Below, in pieces: positions 35,287-43,230 of a stretch of 49,758 nucleotides of DNA; the first letter of the stretch is position 1; the number at the start of each line of letters is the position of its first letter. The DNA is taken from contig JAMPYF010000033.1 of the NCBI GenBank assembly GCA_023700805.1, positions 1-49,758 of the forward strand, given 5' to 3'. The DNA comes from Sulfuritalea sp. (GTDB lineage Bacteria > Pseudomonadota > Gammaproteobacteria > Burkholderiales > Rhodocyclaceae). The translations under genes were made by a program, and so were the position numbers. The notes under the pieces were generated by a model. The model was not told where the DNA came from. It saw only the letters and a program-made list of their open reading frames with translations, and ran no database searches.

Positions 35287-36798
35287 ATGCCATCACCCAT
35301 CAAGAACATCCTGATCGTCGGCGGCGGCACCGCGGGCTGGGTCGCCGCGACCTTCCTCAACCGCTTCATCGATCCCCAACTGTGCCGCATCACCCTGGTC
35401 GAATCGGCAAGCATAGGCACCATCGGCGTCGGCGAGGCCACGGTGCCGCCCCTGGTCGGCTTCCTGCGCGCGATGGGAATCGACGAGGCGGCCTTCATGA
35501 AGGCCAGCAACGCCACCTACAAGCTCGGCATCAAGTTCATCGACTGGCAGCGCGGCAGCGACGCGGCCTGGCATCCCTTCGGCGTCGTCGGCGCATCGCA
35601 GGTCGGCGGCCTGCCGCTGTTCCACCACTGGCTGCGCGAGCGCCAGGACGGCCGCGATGCCTCGCCCTATGTCTCGTATTCGCTGCAGGCGCTGCTCGGC
35701 GACATGGGCCGCGGGCCGCATCCGCTCGACGGCAATCCGCTGGCGAACTCGGCGATCATGCAGCAGGGCGCCTACGCCTATCACCTCGACGCGCGCGCCT
35801 TTGCCGTCTTCCTGCGCGACCTGGCGGTGGGCCGCGGCGTGCGGCACATCGTCGACGAGGTCGGCCAGGTGGCGCTCGATCCGCGCGGCTTCATCAGCCA
35901 CGTCGACACCGCGGCCCACGGCCCGCTGCAGGCCGACCTGTTCATCGACTGCACCGGCTTCGCCGCGAAGCTGATCGAAGGCAGCCTCGGTGACGGCTTC
36001 ATCAGCTGGGCCGACCAGTTGCTGTGCGACAGCGCCGCCGTGCTGCCGCTGCCCCACGACGGCGATTTCCATCCCTACACGCGTTCCACGGCGCTGTCCG
36101 CCGGCTGGTGCTGGCGCATCCCGCTGCGCCACCGGGTCGGCAGCGGCTACGTGTATTCGAGCCGTTTCCTCGACCGGGACCGGGCCGCCGCGGAACTCAA
36201 GGCCCACACCGGACAGCCCGACGGCGAACCGCTGCACCTGGCGATGAAAATCGGCCGCCGCAAGAACTTCTGGGTCAGGAACTGCGTCGCCATCGGCCTC
36301 TCGGCCGGCTTCCTCGAACCGCTCGAATCCACCGGCATTTATCTTGCGCAAAAGAGCATCGAGATGTTGCTCGACTATTTCCCCGACACCGGTTTCGATC
36401 CGCTGCTGATCGATCGCTACAACCGCCGCGTGGCGCGCGAATACGACGAAGCCCGCGACTTCATCGTGCTCCACTACCTGCTCAACAGCCGCGAGGACGG
36501 CGAATTCTGGCGCGCCGCGCGCGCCTTGCCGCCGCCCGATTCGCTGGCACAGACGCTGGAGCTCTACGAGCGCACCGGCCTCGTCGAATGGCAGGACCAA
36601 GGCCTGTTCGGCGATACCGCCTTCTATTCGATCGCCACCGGCTTCGGCCGCCTGCCGCGCACGCCCCACGCCATGAGCCGGCAGATGCCGAAGGATGCGG
36701 TCTGGCAGACCCTGCAGAAAATCAAGGCCGCCAACCTCGAACTCGCCCGCGCCCTGCCCGACCACGGCGAACTGGTGCGGCGCCTGCACTCGCGCTAG
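35287..36798 (+). CDS. flavin-dependent (tryptophan-type) halogenase
   Basis: 503 residues of the tryptophan halogenase family. The FAD-binding GGGTAGW is at ~12-18 and GVGEATVPPL at ~48-57. The Lys needed for halogen transfer is at position 79 (NATYKLGIKF), exactly as in PrnA and RebH. The WxWxIP motif is present at 274-279 (GWCWRIP), and the Glu of EPLESTGIY is at ~347. All residues known to be needed for FADH2-dependent halogenation are therefore present. The substrate is unknown, no flavin reductase or peptide/polyketide gene lies nearby, and free tryptophan is not implied. The gene ends in a strong terminator and is divergent from the M48 lipoprotein gene. Confidence 0.92.
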   Translation: MPSPIKNILIVGGGTAGWVAATFLNRFIDPQLCRITLVESASIGTIGVGEATVPPLVGFLRAMGIDEAAFMKASNATYKLGIKFIDWQRGSDAAWHPFGVVGASQVGGLPLFHHWLRERQDGRDASPYVSYSLQALLGDMGRGPHPLDGNPLANSAIMQQGAYAYHLDARAFAVFLRDLAVGRGVRHIVDEVGQVALDPRGFISHVDTAAHGPLQADLFIDCTGFAAKLIEGSLGDGFISWADQLLCDSAAVLPLPHDGDFHPYTRSTALSAGWCWRIPLRHRVGSGYVYSSRFLDRDRAAAELKAHTGQPDGEPLHLAMKIGRRKNFWVRNCVAIGLSAGFLEPLESTGIYLAQKSIEMLLDYFPDTGFDPLLIDRYNRRVAREYDEARDFIVLHYLLNSREDGEFWRAARALPPPDSLAQTLELYERTGLVEWQDQGLFGDTAFYSIATGFGRLPRTPHAMSRQMPKDAVWQTLQKIKAANLELARALPDHGELVRRLHSR

Positions 36799-36828
36799 CC
36801 GCGCGGCGGACAGCGCCGCGCAATCCGG

Positions 36829-36853
36829 GCCCGGCACGAGCTGCCGGGCTTTT
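36829..36853 (+). terminator. rho-independent terminator of the halogenase gene
   Basis: GCCCGGCA-5-TGCCGGGC, a perfect 8-bp stem, followed by TTTT, 31 bp after the halogenase stop. Confidence 0.85.
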
Positions 36854-36867
36854 CATGTCCAGGCCGC

Positions 36868-36892
36868 AAAAGTTGGCGCTGGCGCCACGGCG
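36868..36892 (+). repeat. dispersed 25-bp repeat, intergenic copy
   Basis: Starts 15 bp after the halogenase terminator. Core GTTGGCGCTGGCG is intact, with CC instead of AC just after it. Confidence 0.75.
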
Positions 36893-36965
36893 AGGCGCGC
36901 CTCAGCGACCAAAAATCGACCAGAAATCGACCGCAATCCGGCCGTCCCCGACCCTCGCCGATCTG

Positions 36966-36991
36966 CAAATCCTGACGCAGGTCAGGATTTG
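36966..36991. promoter_or_regulatory. 11-bp perfect inverted repeat upstream of ompW
   Basis: CAAATCCTGAC-4-GTCAGGATTTG. It lies 30 bp above the FNR/ANR-like site and 154 bp above the ompW start. There is no U-run, so a regulator site or structured DNA is more likely than a terminator. Confidence 0.5.
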
Positions 36992-37020
36992 TGTTCGCGG
37001 GCCAGCGGAACGCCCCCGCC

Positions 37021-37063
37021 AATTGACAAAAGTCAATTCCCACACAGTTCTCATGGTTACTAT
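37021..37063 (+). promoter_or_regulatory. FNR/ANR-like palindrome and -10 box of ompW
   Basis: AATTGACAAAAGTCAATT (37021-37038) is a perfect palindrome matching the TTGAT-N4-ATCAA FNR/ANR layout except for C/G at the inner position. A -10-like TACTAT is at 37058-37063, which puts the expected start near 37070 and the palindrome centre at about -40.5, the position of class II activation by FNR. The ompW gene of E. coli is known to respond to FNR. Spacing and regulator are inferred. Confidence 0.6.
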
Positions 37064-37119
37064 CGCGGCAAACTTTTTCCGCTTGACCATTAAACCTTAA
37101 ATCCCTGAAAGGATCTGTT

Positions 37120-37758
37120 ATGAAGCATGCAAGACTCGCCGTCGCCATCGCTGCCGTTCTTGGTTCCACCGCCGCCCTGGCCCAGCAGGCCGAAGGCAAC
37201 TGGATGATGCGCATCCGCGCGGTGGATGTCCAGCCGATCAAGAAGTCCGATCCCATTCCCGCCCTGGCGCTTCCCGGCGACGCCGTATGGGTCGAACACA
37301 AGCTGATTCCCGAGGTGGACTTCACCTACTTCTTCACCAAGAACCTCGCCGCCGAACTGATCCTGACCTATCCGCAGAAGCTCGACGTGCAGGTCAACGG
37401 CGTCGGCAAGGTCGGCAACTTCAAGGCCCTGCCGCCGACGCTGACGCTGCAGTACCACTTCGTGCCCGAAGCGAGCTTCCGCCCCTACGTCGGCGCCGGC
37501 ATCAACTACACGCTGATTTCCGGCGTGGACCTGCCGGTGGTGAACACCCTGACCGGCTCCACTTCGGACCTGAGCAATTCCAGCCTCGGCGGCGCGCTCC
37601 AGGTCGGCTTCGACTACAAGATCGGCAAGAACAGCTATATCAACTTCGACATCAAGAAGACCTACATCCGGGCCGACCTGCTGGTGGGCGGCACCAAGGT
37701 CAGCAAGCTGACGCTCGACCCGGTGCTGATCGGCATCGGCTACGGCTTCAGGTTCTAA
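37120..37758 (+). CDS. ompW: OmpW-family outer membrane protein
   Basis: 212 residues. The signal peptide (MKHARLAVAIAAVLGSTAAL, cleaved after Ala-Gln) precedes an eight-stranded beta-barrel with WMMRIRAVDVQP, PEVDFTYFFTKNLAAELIL, YRPYVGAGINYT-like segment (RPYVGAGINYTLIS) and the C-terminal strand ending in Phe (GIGYGFRF). OmpW proteins form small hydrophobic channels; homologues are linked to anaerobic respiration and uptake of hydrophobic compounds. AAAGGA lies before the ATG. A likely FNR/ANR site controls it, and a terminator follows. Confidence 0.92.
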   Translation: MKHARLAVAIAAVLGSTAALAQQAEGNWMMRIRAVDVQPIKKSDPIPALALPGDAVWVEHKLIPEVDFTYFFTKNLAAELILTYPQKLDVQVNGVGKVGNFKALPPTLTLQYHFVPEASFRPYVGAGINYTLISGVDLPVVNTLTGSTSDLSNSSLGGALQVGFDYKIGKNSYINFDIKKTYIRADLLVGGTKVSKLTLDPVLIGIGYGFRF

Positions 37759-37780
37759 GCCTTACCTGCGGCAGAGCAAG

Positions 37781-37802
37781 GGCCACCTGCGGGTGGCCTT
37801 TT
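37781..37802 (+). terminator. rho-independent terminator of ompW
   Basis: GGCCACC-TGCG-GGTGGCC followed by TTTT, 22 bp after the ompW stop. AAG before the stem also allows partial function for the converging gene. Confidence 0.85.
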
Positions 37803-37837
37803 GCTTTGCCGGCGCGGCGCGGCCGCAGCGCCCAGCG

Positions 37838-38794
37838 CTATACCGACCCCAGCCAGAACGCCACATCCCGCTTGAGGAACTCGTCCCAGGGCATGTAGTG
37901 GGAACCGTCGCAGGAGAAGGTCAGGCCGACCATGCCGTTGAACAGGTTCAAGGTGCCGGTGCGCAGATAGAAAGTCTCGTCGATGAAGCGCAGCGAGCTC
38001 AGCGTGTCGAGGATGGCGCGGATGCGTTCCTGGGGCACCAGCGCGTCGGCCGGATAGGGATGCTTCGGATAGGCCAGGCAGGTGTCGGGATCGACCAGCG
38101 CCTGGATGTCGAACAGGCGGTAGCGGTAGGGATCGTCGAGCGTCCAATACACGGCGCGGCTGCTCGAAAAGTGCAGCATGATGTGGTACATGCCGTGATC
38201 GGCCATCAGCTCCTCGACGACGCCGAGCACGGTGCCCAGCTGGCGGTCCATCTCGCTCTCGCTGCGCGTCTGGTGGAAGACCTGGCTGCGGATCGACGGA
38301 TCGCCGCGCAATTGCCGCCACTGGTGCTGTTCCTCGAAGCGCGCCCGCGTCAGCGGCAGGTCGTGGAGATAGAAATCGGCGCCGAGAAATCCCACCGCGG
38401 CACCGGCGGCGCTGCGCACGATCTGGATCGCGGTGAGCCCGGGGCGCCGCTCGCGCAGCGTGATGTAGGAGCGCGACAGCAGGAAGCCCGTGGCCGGCTG
38501 GGATTCGCGCATGTAGGGCCGGTGCGAGCGGTTGCGGCCGAAATCGGCCTCGCTGACGCCGGCGGCGCCGACATTGTCGGAAATCTGCACGCCGTCGATA
38601 TTCATGACGTAAAGGTAGCGGCAATGCGGCACGCCGGGGAACAGGCGGCCCAGCTCGGCGTTGAGCGCGGCGCGGCTGCCCCAGGCCGCGGCGACAGCCT
38701 GCGCCGCACCGCGCAGCGGTTCCTCGATGATCTTCTTCAGCGCCGCGCGTTGCAGGGCAACGCTCTCCTGAAGGGTATTGCCGGCATTCAGCAT
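37838..38794 (-). CDS. stand-alone PDC/Cache-type sensor domain protein
   Basis: 318 residues without membrane helix, signal peptide or output domain. Residues ~10-150 read like a PDC/Cache fold (YLYVMNIDGVQISDNV, FGRNRSHRPYMRESQPATGF, LTAIQIVRSAAGAAVGFLGADF in pieces), which usually sits in chemoreceptors and cyclic-di-GMP proteins. The rest (~150-318) has no match I recognise. The ATG at 38794 is chosen over a TTG 18 bp upstream. Such output-less Cache proteins may act as partners of other signalling proteins; this is inference. Convergent with ompW and divergent from the AhpD-like gene. Confidence 0.65.
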   Translation of the reverse strand: MLNAGNTLQESVALQRAALKKIIEEPLRGAAQAVAAAWGSRAALNAELGRLFPGVPHCRYLYVMNIDGVQISDNVGAAGVSEADFGRNRSHRPYMRESQPATGFLLSRSYITLRERRPGLTAIQIVRSAAGAAVGFLGADFYLHDLPLTRARFEEQHQWRQLRGDPSIRSQVFHQTRSESEMDRQLGTVLGVVEELMADHGMYHIMLHFSSSRAVYWTLDDPYRYRLFDIQALVDPDTCLAYPKHPYPADALVPQERIRAILDTLSSLRFIDETFYLRTGTLNLFNGMVGLTFSCDGSHYMPWDEFLKRDVAFWLGSV

Positions 38795-38976
38795 GATGCG
38801 CAAGCTTACCAATGCAATATTTCGCGCCCATTAATTCTACGCATGGCAGGCATCACCCTGATTTTGCCCAGGCGTCGAAATCGTCGAAAACTGTATATTC
38901 TTGGCTTTTCCCCGACCGACGCGTTACAAGTCATGCACCTGCGACCCGATACGGCGCTGCCCCGGCGCTCCATGCA

Positions 38977-39492
38977 ATGAGCAAGGACTCCCCTGCCCCG
39001 GGTTTCCGGCGCCGCATGTATGCCAGCCCCATGCAGTTCTTGCGCGACCTGTATTGCGCGCTGACGAAGCTGCGCCCCGTACTTTCGCTGTCATTGAAGT
39101 CCGGAATTGCCGCGGATTTTCGCGAACGCATCATGATGGTCGTCACCGGCGTCAATCGCTGCCGGCATTGCGCCTATGGACACGAGTTTCTTGCCGCGCT
39201 GGCGGGCGTTTCCAAAGCGGAGATTTCCCGCCTGCTGGCACAGGACCTGACGAGTTCCCCGGCCGACCAGATTCCCGCGCTGCTGTTTGCCATGCACTGG
39301 GCGGAAACCGACGGGCGGCCGGGCAGCGAGGCGAAATCGGATCTGCAGGCCCGCTATGGCGTCGAGGTCGCGCGCCAGATCGAAGCGGCCACGCTGATGA
39401 TCCATATCGGAAATCGGATCGGCAATACCTTCGATTACCTGCTCAGCCGAATCTCGGGCGGGCGCTTCGGGCTGCTGGCCAGTGAACGCTGA
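38977..39492 (+). CDS. carboxymuconolactone decarboxylase / AhpD-like protein
   Basis: 171 residues. The core GVNRCRHCAYGHE gives Cys62-x-x-Cys65 and His69, the peroxidase-like motif of the AhpD/CMD fold. AhpD-like proteins reduce peroxides or act as thiol relays; CMD enzymes proper lack the CxxC, so a redox role is favoured. The frame upstream is open but the ATG at 38977 gives the natural start, with no clear ribosome site. The next small gene overlaps it by 11 bases. Confidence 0.82.
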   Translation: MSKDSPAPGFRRRMYASPMQFLRDLYCALTKLRPVLSLSLKSGIAADFRERIMMVVTGVNRCRHCAYGHEFLAALAGVSKAEISRLLAQDLTSSPADQIPALLFAMHWAETDGRPGSEAKSDLQARYGVEVARQIEAATLMIHIGNRIGNTFDYLLSRISGGRFGLLASER

Positions 39493-39808
39493 TCCGGTCT
39501 GCCCGACAGGCGCCGTGCCCGGCGATTTCGCGCTGAGCGTGGCGGAAATGGCCACACCGCAGCCGCTCACCGATTACCTTGCGGCCATGAAGCTCGCCGA
39601 CGCCGAGGCCACCGCGCGGCTGGGCAGCCACATGCTGCTGTCGTGGTATGACCGCGACCGGGATTTCGAATCGCCCCAGCATGCCAGCGAATGCCACGCG
39701 GCCGGCGCCATGCCCGGCTACGCGGTCTACGGCCTGCACCACGGCGCCACGCTGATGGTGGACATCGAACAGGGCCGCTTCGTGTTCTTCTATTTGCCGC
39801 TGGATTGA
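39482..39808 (+). CDS. conserved hypothetical protein (AF1514/DUF5619-like)
   Basis: 108 residues, soluble, beginning 11 bases before the end of the AhpD-like gene, so translation is coupled. Stretches such as YDRDRDFESPQHASECH and MVDIEQGRFVFFYLPLD recall a small uncharacterised family (AF1514/DUF5619-like), from memory and not certain. Close coupling to an AhpD-like protein hints at a shared redox or stress role. A later in-frame ATG (39548) is an alternative start. Confidence 0.5.
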   Translation: MNADPVCPTGAVPGDFALSVAEMATPQPLTDYLAAMKLADAEATARLGSHMLLSWYDRDRDFESPQHASECHAAGAMPGYAVYGLHHGATLMVDIEQGRFVFFYLPLD

Positions 39809-39815
39809 CCGGTGG

Positions 39816-39840
39816 CGCCGTGTCGCCAGCGCCAACTCTT
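39816..39840 (-). repeat. dispersed 25-bp repeat, full intergenic copy
   Basis: Exact consensus copy in the 47-bp gap between the convergent AF1514-like and exporter permease genes. Confidence 0.8.
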
Positions 39841-39855
39841 GCCCCGGATCGCGCC

Positions 39856-41055
39856 CTACTCCGTCCGTAGTGCTTCCACCGGATCGAGCAGCGCCGCGCG
39901 CCGCGCCGGCAGCACGCCGGCGGCCAGCCCGATGGCGGCGGCCAGGGCTTCGGCCAGCAGCACGAATGATATCGGCGTATGCACCGGCAGCGCCGGGACG
40001 AAAAGCCCGATCAGCTGCGCCAGGCCGATGCCGAGCAGCAGGCCGACCAGGCCGCCGATCGCGGCCAGCGCCACGGCTTCGCCGAGGAACAGGCCGAGGA
40101 TGGTCTGGCGCCGGGCGCCGAGCGCCACCAGCAGGCCGATCTCGTTGGTGCGCTCGGTGACGGCGATGGTCATGATGGTGACGATGCCGACGCCGCCGAC
40201 CAGGAGCGAAATGCCGCCCAGGGCGCCGACGGCCATGGTCAGCACGTCGAGGATGCCGCCCAGGGTCGCCAGCATTTCCTCCTGGCTGATGATGGTGACA
40301 TCGTCGCGGCCATGGCGCGCCTTGATCACCTCCTTGATCGTCGCCACCACGCCGGCGGCGGGCACGCCCTCGGCCACCGAGATGTTGATTTCATTGAGGC
40401 CCTCGCGATTGAACAGTTCCATGGCGCGCGCCGCGGGGACATAGGCCGTGTCGTCGAGGTCGATGCCGAGGAACTGGCCCTTGGCCTCCATCACGCCGAT
40501 CACGCGGAACTGCAGGCCGCCGATGCGCACGCGCGCGCCCAGCGCATTCTCGGCGCCGAACAATTCGTTCTTCAGCTTCGGTCCCAGCACCACCTGGGCG
40601 CGCGCGCTGCCGGCTTCTTCCTCGGGCAGGAACTGGCCGCTGCGCACCCTGGCCCTGAACACTGTGAGCAGGCCCGGGCCGACGCCATAGACCGAGACGC
40701 GCCGCACGCGGCCGTTGCCGCCGACCTCGGCATTGCCGAACACGCTGGGCGTGACGGCAACCACGTTGGGCAGGCGCTTCAGGGCTTCGGCATCCTCCAG
40801 CGACAGCGGCCGCGCGCTGCTGGGGAAGCCGATGGTCCCGCCGCCGGTCTTGGTGCGCCCCGGGTGGACGCCGACCACATTGGTGCCGAACTGGGTGAAT
40901 TCCGCCAGCACGTAGCGGTGGATGCCCTCGCCGATCGAGGTCAGCAGGATCACCGCGGCGATGCCGACGGCAATCCCGAGCAGGGTCAGGAAGCTGCGCA
41001 GCCGCTGGGCACTGATGGCGCGGATGGCGAGCCTGAGAAAATCGACAAAGACCAC
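39856..41055 (-). CDS. MacB-type ABC exporter permease (second of two)
   Basis: 399 residues. N-terminal membrane helix (FLRLAIRAISAQRLRSFLTL), a periplasmic MacB-PCD domain (~45-240), and the FtsX domain with three C-terminal helices (TERTNEIGLLVALGARRQTI; ending ALLDPVEALRTE). It pairs with the ATPase at 42433-43137 and the adaptor at 43231-44394. The permease at 41215-42423 has the same architecture but only moderate similarity, so the exporter probably uses a heterodimer rather than a single MacB. A 159-bp gap with inverted repeats separates the two permease genes. Confidence 0.88.
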   Translation of the reverse strand: MVFVDFLRLAIRAISAQRLRSFLTLLGIAVGIAAVILLTSIGEGIHRYVLAEFTQFGTNVVGVHPGRTKTGGGTIGFPSSARPLSLEDAEALKRLPNVVAVTPSVFGNAEVGGNGRVRRVSVYGVGPGLLTVFRARVRSGQFLPEEEAGSARAQVVLGPKLKNELFGAENALGARVRIGGLQFRVIGVMEAKGQFLGIDLDDTAYVPAARAMELFNREGLNEINISVAEGVPAAGVVATIKEVIKARHGRDDVTIISQEEMLATLGGILDVLTMAVGALGGISLLVGGVGIVTIMTIAVTERTNEIGLLVALGARRQTILGLFLGEAVALAAIGGLVGLLLGIGLAQLIGLFVPALPVHTPISFVLLAEALAAAIGLAAGVLPARRAALLDPVEALRTE

Positions 41056-41067
41056 TTCAACCTACTT

Positions 41068-41195
41068 TCCGCAGATGACGCAGATTTCAACAGATAAACA
41101 TTCTCGAATTCCTTGAGCCCTCACGGCCCCGGTAAGCAACGAATTGAACATGCCAAGCTCCTTGATCTATCTGCGCAATCTGCGAAATCTGCGGA
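41068..41195. repeat. CGCAGAT inverted-repeat cluster between the permease genes
   Basis: The left block (41068-41096) contains three CAGAT units and the right block (41168-41195) is its near-complete reverse complement. About 70 bp lie between them. The pair could form a long stem, and the unit resembles CGCAGATT repeats common between proteobacterial genes. No gene lies inside. Confidence 0.6.
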
Positions 41196-41214
41196 TCAAC
41201 TGTCTTTTCCAGGT

Positions 41215-42423
41215 TCAATGTTTCATCAGCGCTTGCACGGGATCGAGCCTGGCCGCGCGCCGCGCCGGCATGATGCCGAACAGCATGCCGGTGCCGAGCG
41301 CCGTGGCCAGTGCCGCGATCACGGCCCAGTCCGGCGGATAGGCGGGAAACACCGGGTACATCTGGCGCAGCACGAAGGCGCCGAAGAGGCCGAGCCCGTA
41401 GCCGGTGATCGCGCCCACCAGCGACAGCATCGCGGCTTCGGCCATGAAGGCATTGCGAATCGTCGCCGCGCGCGCGCCGAGCGCCTTGAGCAGGCCGATC
41501 TCCGCCGTGCGCTGGGTCACCGCGACCAGCATCACGTTCATCACCAGGATGCCGGCCACCGCCAGGCTGATTGCGGCGATGCCGGCCACCGCGGCGGTCA
41601 GCGCGCGCAGCAGCTTGTCGAAGGTGGCCAGCACGGCGTCCTGGGTGATCACCGTGATGTCCTCCTCGCCGCCATGGCGGGCCTTGAGCATGGCGGCCAC
41701 CTCGCGCTTGACGACCTCGATTTCGTCGCGGCTTCTGGCCTCGATCAGGACACGGAACAGGGTGTTGGTATTGAACAGGCTCTGTGCCACGCCGACCGGC
41801 ACGAAGATCACCTCGTCGGTATTCATGCCCAGCCCCTGCCCGACCGACTTGAGCACGCCGACGATGCGCAGGCGCCGGTCGCCGAGCCGGATCAGTTCCC
41901 CCACCGCCGGACGATTGCCGAAGATTTCCTCCTGCAGCTTGGAGCCGATCACGGCCACCGGCGCCCCGCGACTCCAGTCCGCTTCCGGCAGGAAATGCCC
42001 CTGCGCCATCTTGAAGCTGCGGATGTCGAGATAGGTCGAGGCGGTGCCGGCCACCACGACTTCGCGCAGCCGTCCGTTGGCGTTGATCTCCGAATTGCCC
42101 GCGGCCAGCGGCGCCACGCGCCGCGCCGAAGGCAGGCGCGTCAGCGCGAACGCGTCGTCCACCGTCAGGTCGCGCGGCGTCGTGGTCAGCGCGTTGGCCG
42201 GGCTGAAACCGCCGGTCGCCGAGCGCCCGGGCAGGACGATGACGAGATTGCTGCCGAGCGCGGAGAACTGCTCGACCACATAGCGCCGCGCGCCGTCGCC
42301 GAGCGAGGTCAGCACCACCACGGCGGCGACGCCGATGGCCATGGCCAGCACCGAGAGCGAAGTCCGCAGCGGGTAGCCGGCCGCCGCATCGCGGGCGAAA
42401 CGCAGGACGTCGGCGTTGCGCAT
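41215..42423 (-). CDS. MacB-type ABC exporter permease (first of two)
   Basis: 402 residues, with the same plan as its neighbour: N-terminal helix (GYPLRTSLSVLAMAIGVAAV), MacB-PCD periplasmic domain, and FtsX domain (TQRTAEIGLLKALGARAATI; ending RLDPVQALMKH). It starts nine bases after the ATPase stop. Export substrate is unknown; MacAB-type systems export peptides, lipoproteins or macrolides across the envelope in partnership with an outer-membrane channel, which is not encoded here. Confidence 0.88.
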   Translation of the reverse strand: MRNADVLRFARDAAAGYPLRTSLSVLAMAIGVAAVVVLTSLGDGARRYVVEQFSALGSNLVIVLPGRSATGGFSPANALTTTPRDLTVDDAFALTRLPSARRVAPLAAGNSEINANGRLREVVVAGTASTYLDIRSFKMAQGHFLPEADWSRGAPVAVIGSKLQEEIFGNRPAVGELIRLGDRRLRIVGVLKSVGQGLGMNTDEVIFVPVGVAQSLFNTNTLFRVLIEARSRDEIEVVKREVAAMLKARHGGEEDITVITQDAVLATFDKLLRALTAAVAGIAAISLAVAGILVMNVMLVAVTQRTAEIGLLKALGARAATIRNAFMAEAAMLSLVGAITGYGLGLFGAFVLRQMYPVFPAYPPDWAVIAALATALGTGMLFGIMPARRAARLDPVQALMKH

Positions 42424-42432
42424 GGCGTCGCC

Positions 42433-43137
42433 TCAGGTCGCGGCGGCCGGCGAGGCGGCTCTGGCGCTGTCGTGCCGCAGCTCACCGTCTTCCATCAGCA
42501 ACTGTCTTTTTGCCCGCGTGCCGATCTTCGGGTCGTGGGTGACGATGATCAGGGTCATGCCGCGCTGGTTGAGTTCTTCCAGCAGGTGGATCACATCGTC
42601 GCCGGTGGCGCGGTCGAGGTTGCCGGTCGGCTCGTCGGCCAGCAGCACGGCGGGCTGCATGATGGTGGCGCGGGCGATCGCGACGCGCTGCCGCTGACCG
42701 CCGGAAAGCTGGTCGGGCCGATGGTCGGCGCGCTGGTCGAGGCCGAAATCCTTGAGCGCCTGCTGCACGCGCTGCGCCCGCTCGGCCGCAGGAATCCCGG
42801 CCAGCATCATCGGCAGGCCGACGTTCTCCGCCGCGGTCAGGCGCGGCACCAGGTGGAAGCTCTGGAACACGAAGCCGATGCGCCGGCTACGCACGGCGGC
42901 CTGCTCGTCGGGCGACAGCGTGGTGACGTCGCGGCCTTCGAGCTGGTAGGAACCGGCATCGGGCCGGTCGAGCAGGCCCAGCAGGTTGAGCAGCGTCGAT
43001 TTGCCGGAACCCGACGGCCCCATGATCGCCACGTATTCGCCGGCGTCGATGGCGACATCGAGCCCGGTCAGCGCATGCACCACGCTGTCGCCGAGATGGA
43101 AGACGCGCTCGATGCCGGCGAGCTGGATCACACTCAT
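42433..43137 (-). CDS. MacB/LolD-type ABC exporter ATPase
   Basis: 234 residues. Walker A GPSGSGKST, signature LSGGQRQRVAIARA, Walker [12 protein letters not shown] and switch THD are all present. GGAG lies seven bases before the ATG at 43137; an upstream in-frame extension has no support. It energises the two adjacent permeases. Compared with LolD here, it lacks the LolD-type Q-loop signature and fits the MacB exporter family. Confidence 0.92.
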   Translation of the reverse strand: MSVIQLAGIERVFHLGDSVVHALTGLDVAIDAGEYVAIMGPSGSGKSTLLNLLGLLDRPDAGSYQLEGRDVTTLSPDEQAAVRSRRIGFVFQSFHLVPRLTAAENVGLPMMLAGIPAAERAQRVQQALKDFGLDQRADHRPDQLSGGQRQRVAIARATIMQPAVLLADEPTGNLDRATGDDVIHLLEELNQRGMTLIIVTHDPKIGTRAKRQLLMEDGELRHDSARAASPAAAT

Positions 43138-43177
43138 GCGCTCACTCCATCCATACGCCGCGCAGCGGCGCAAACAT

Positions 43178-43213
43178 TGTCACCCCCTTGCCAGGCAAGG
43201 GGGCTGGGGGGAA
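43178..43213. repeat. G/C-rich palindromic repeat (copy 2)
   Basis: Perfect 10+1+10 palindrome with arms CCCCCTTGCC (43183-43192) and GGCAAGGGGG (43194-43203), flanked by TGTCA before and CTGGGGGGAA after. It matches copy 1 at 1454-1474 with paired changes in the two arms. Confidence 0.65.
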
Positions 43214-43230
43214 TGCCGTGTCATGTGCCG

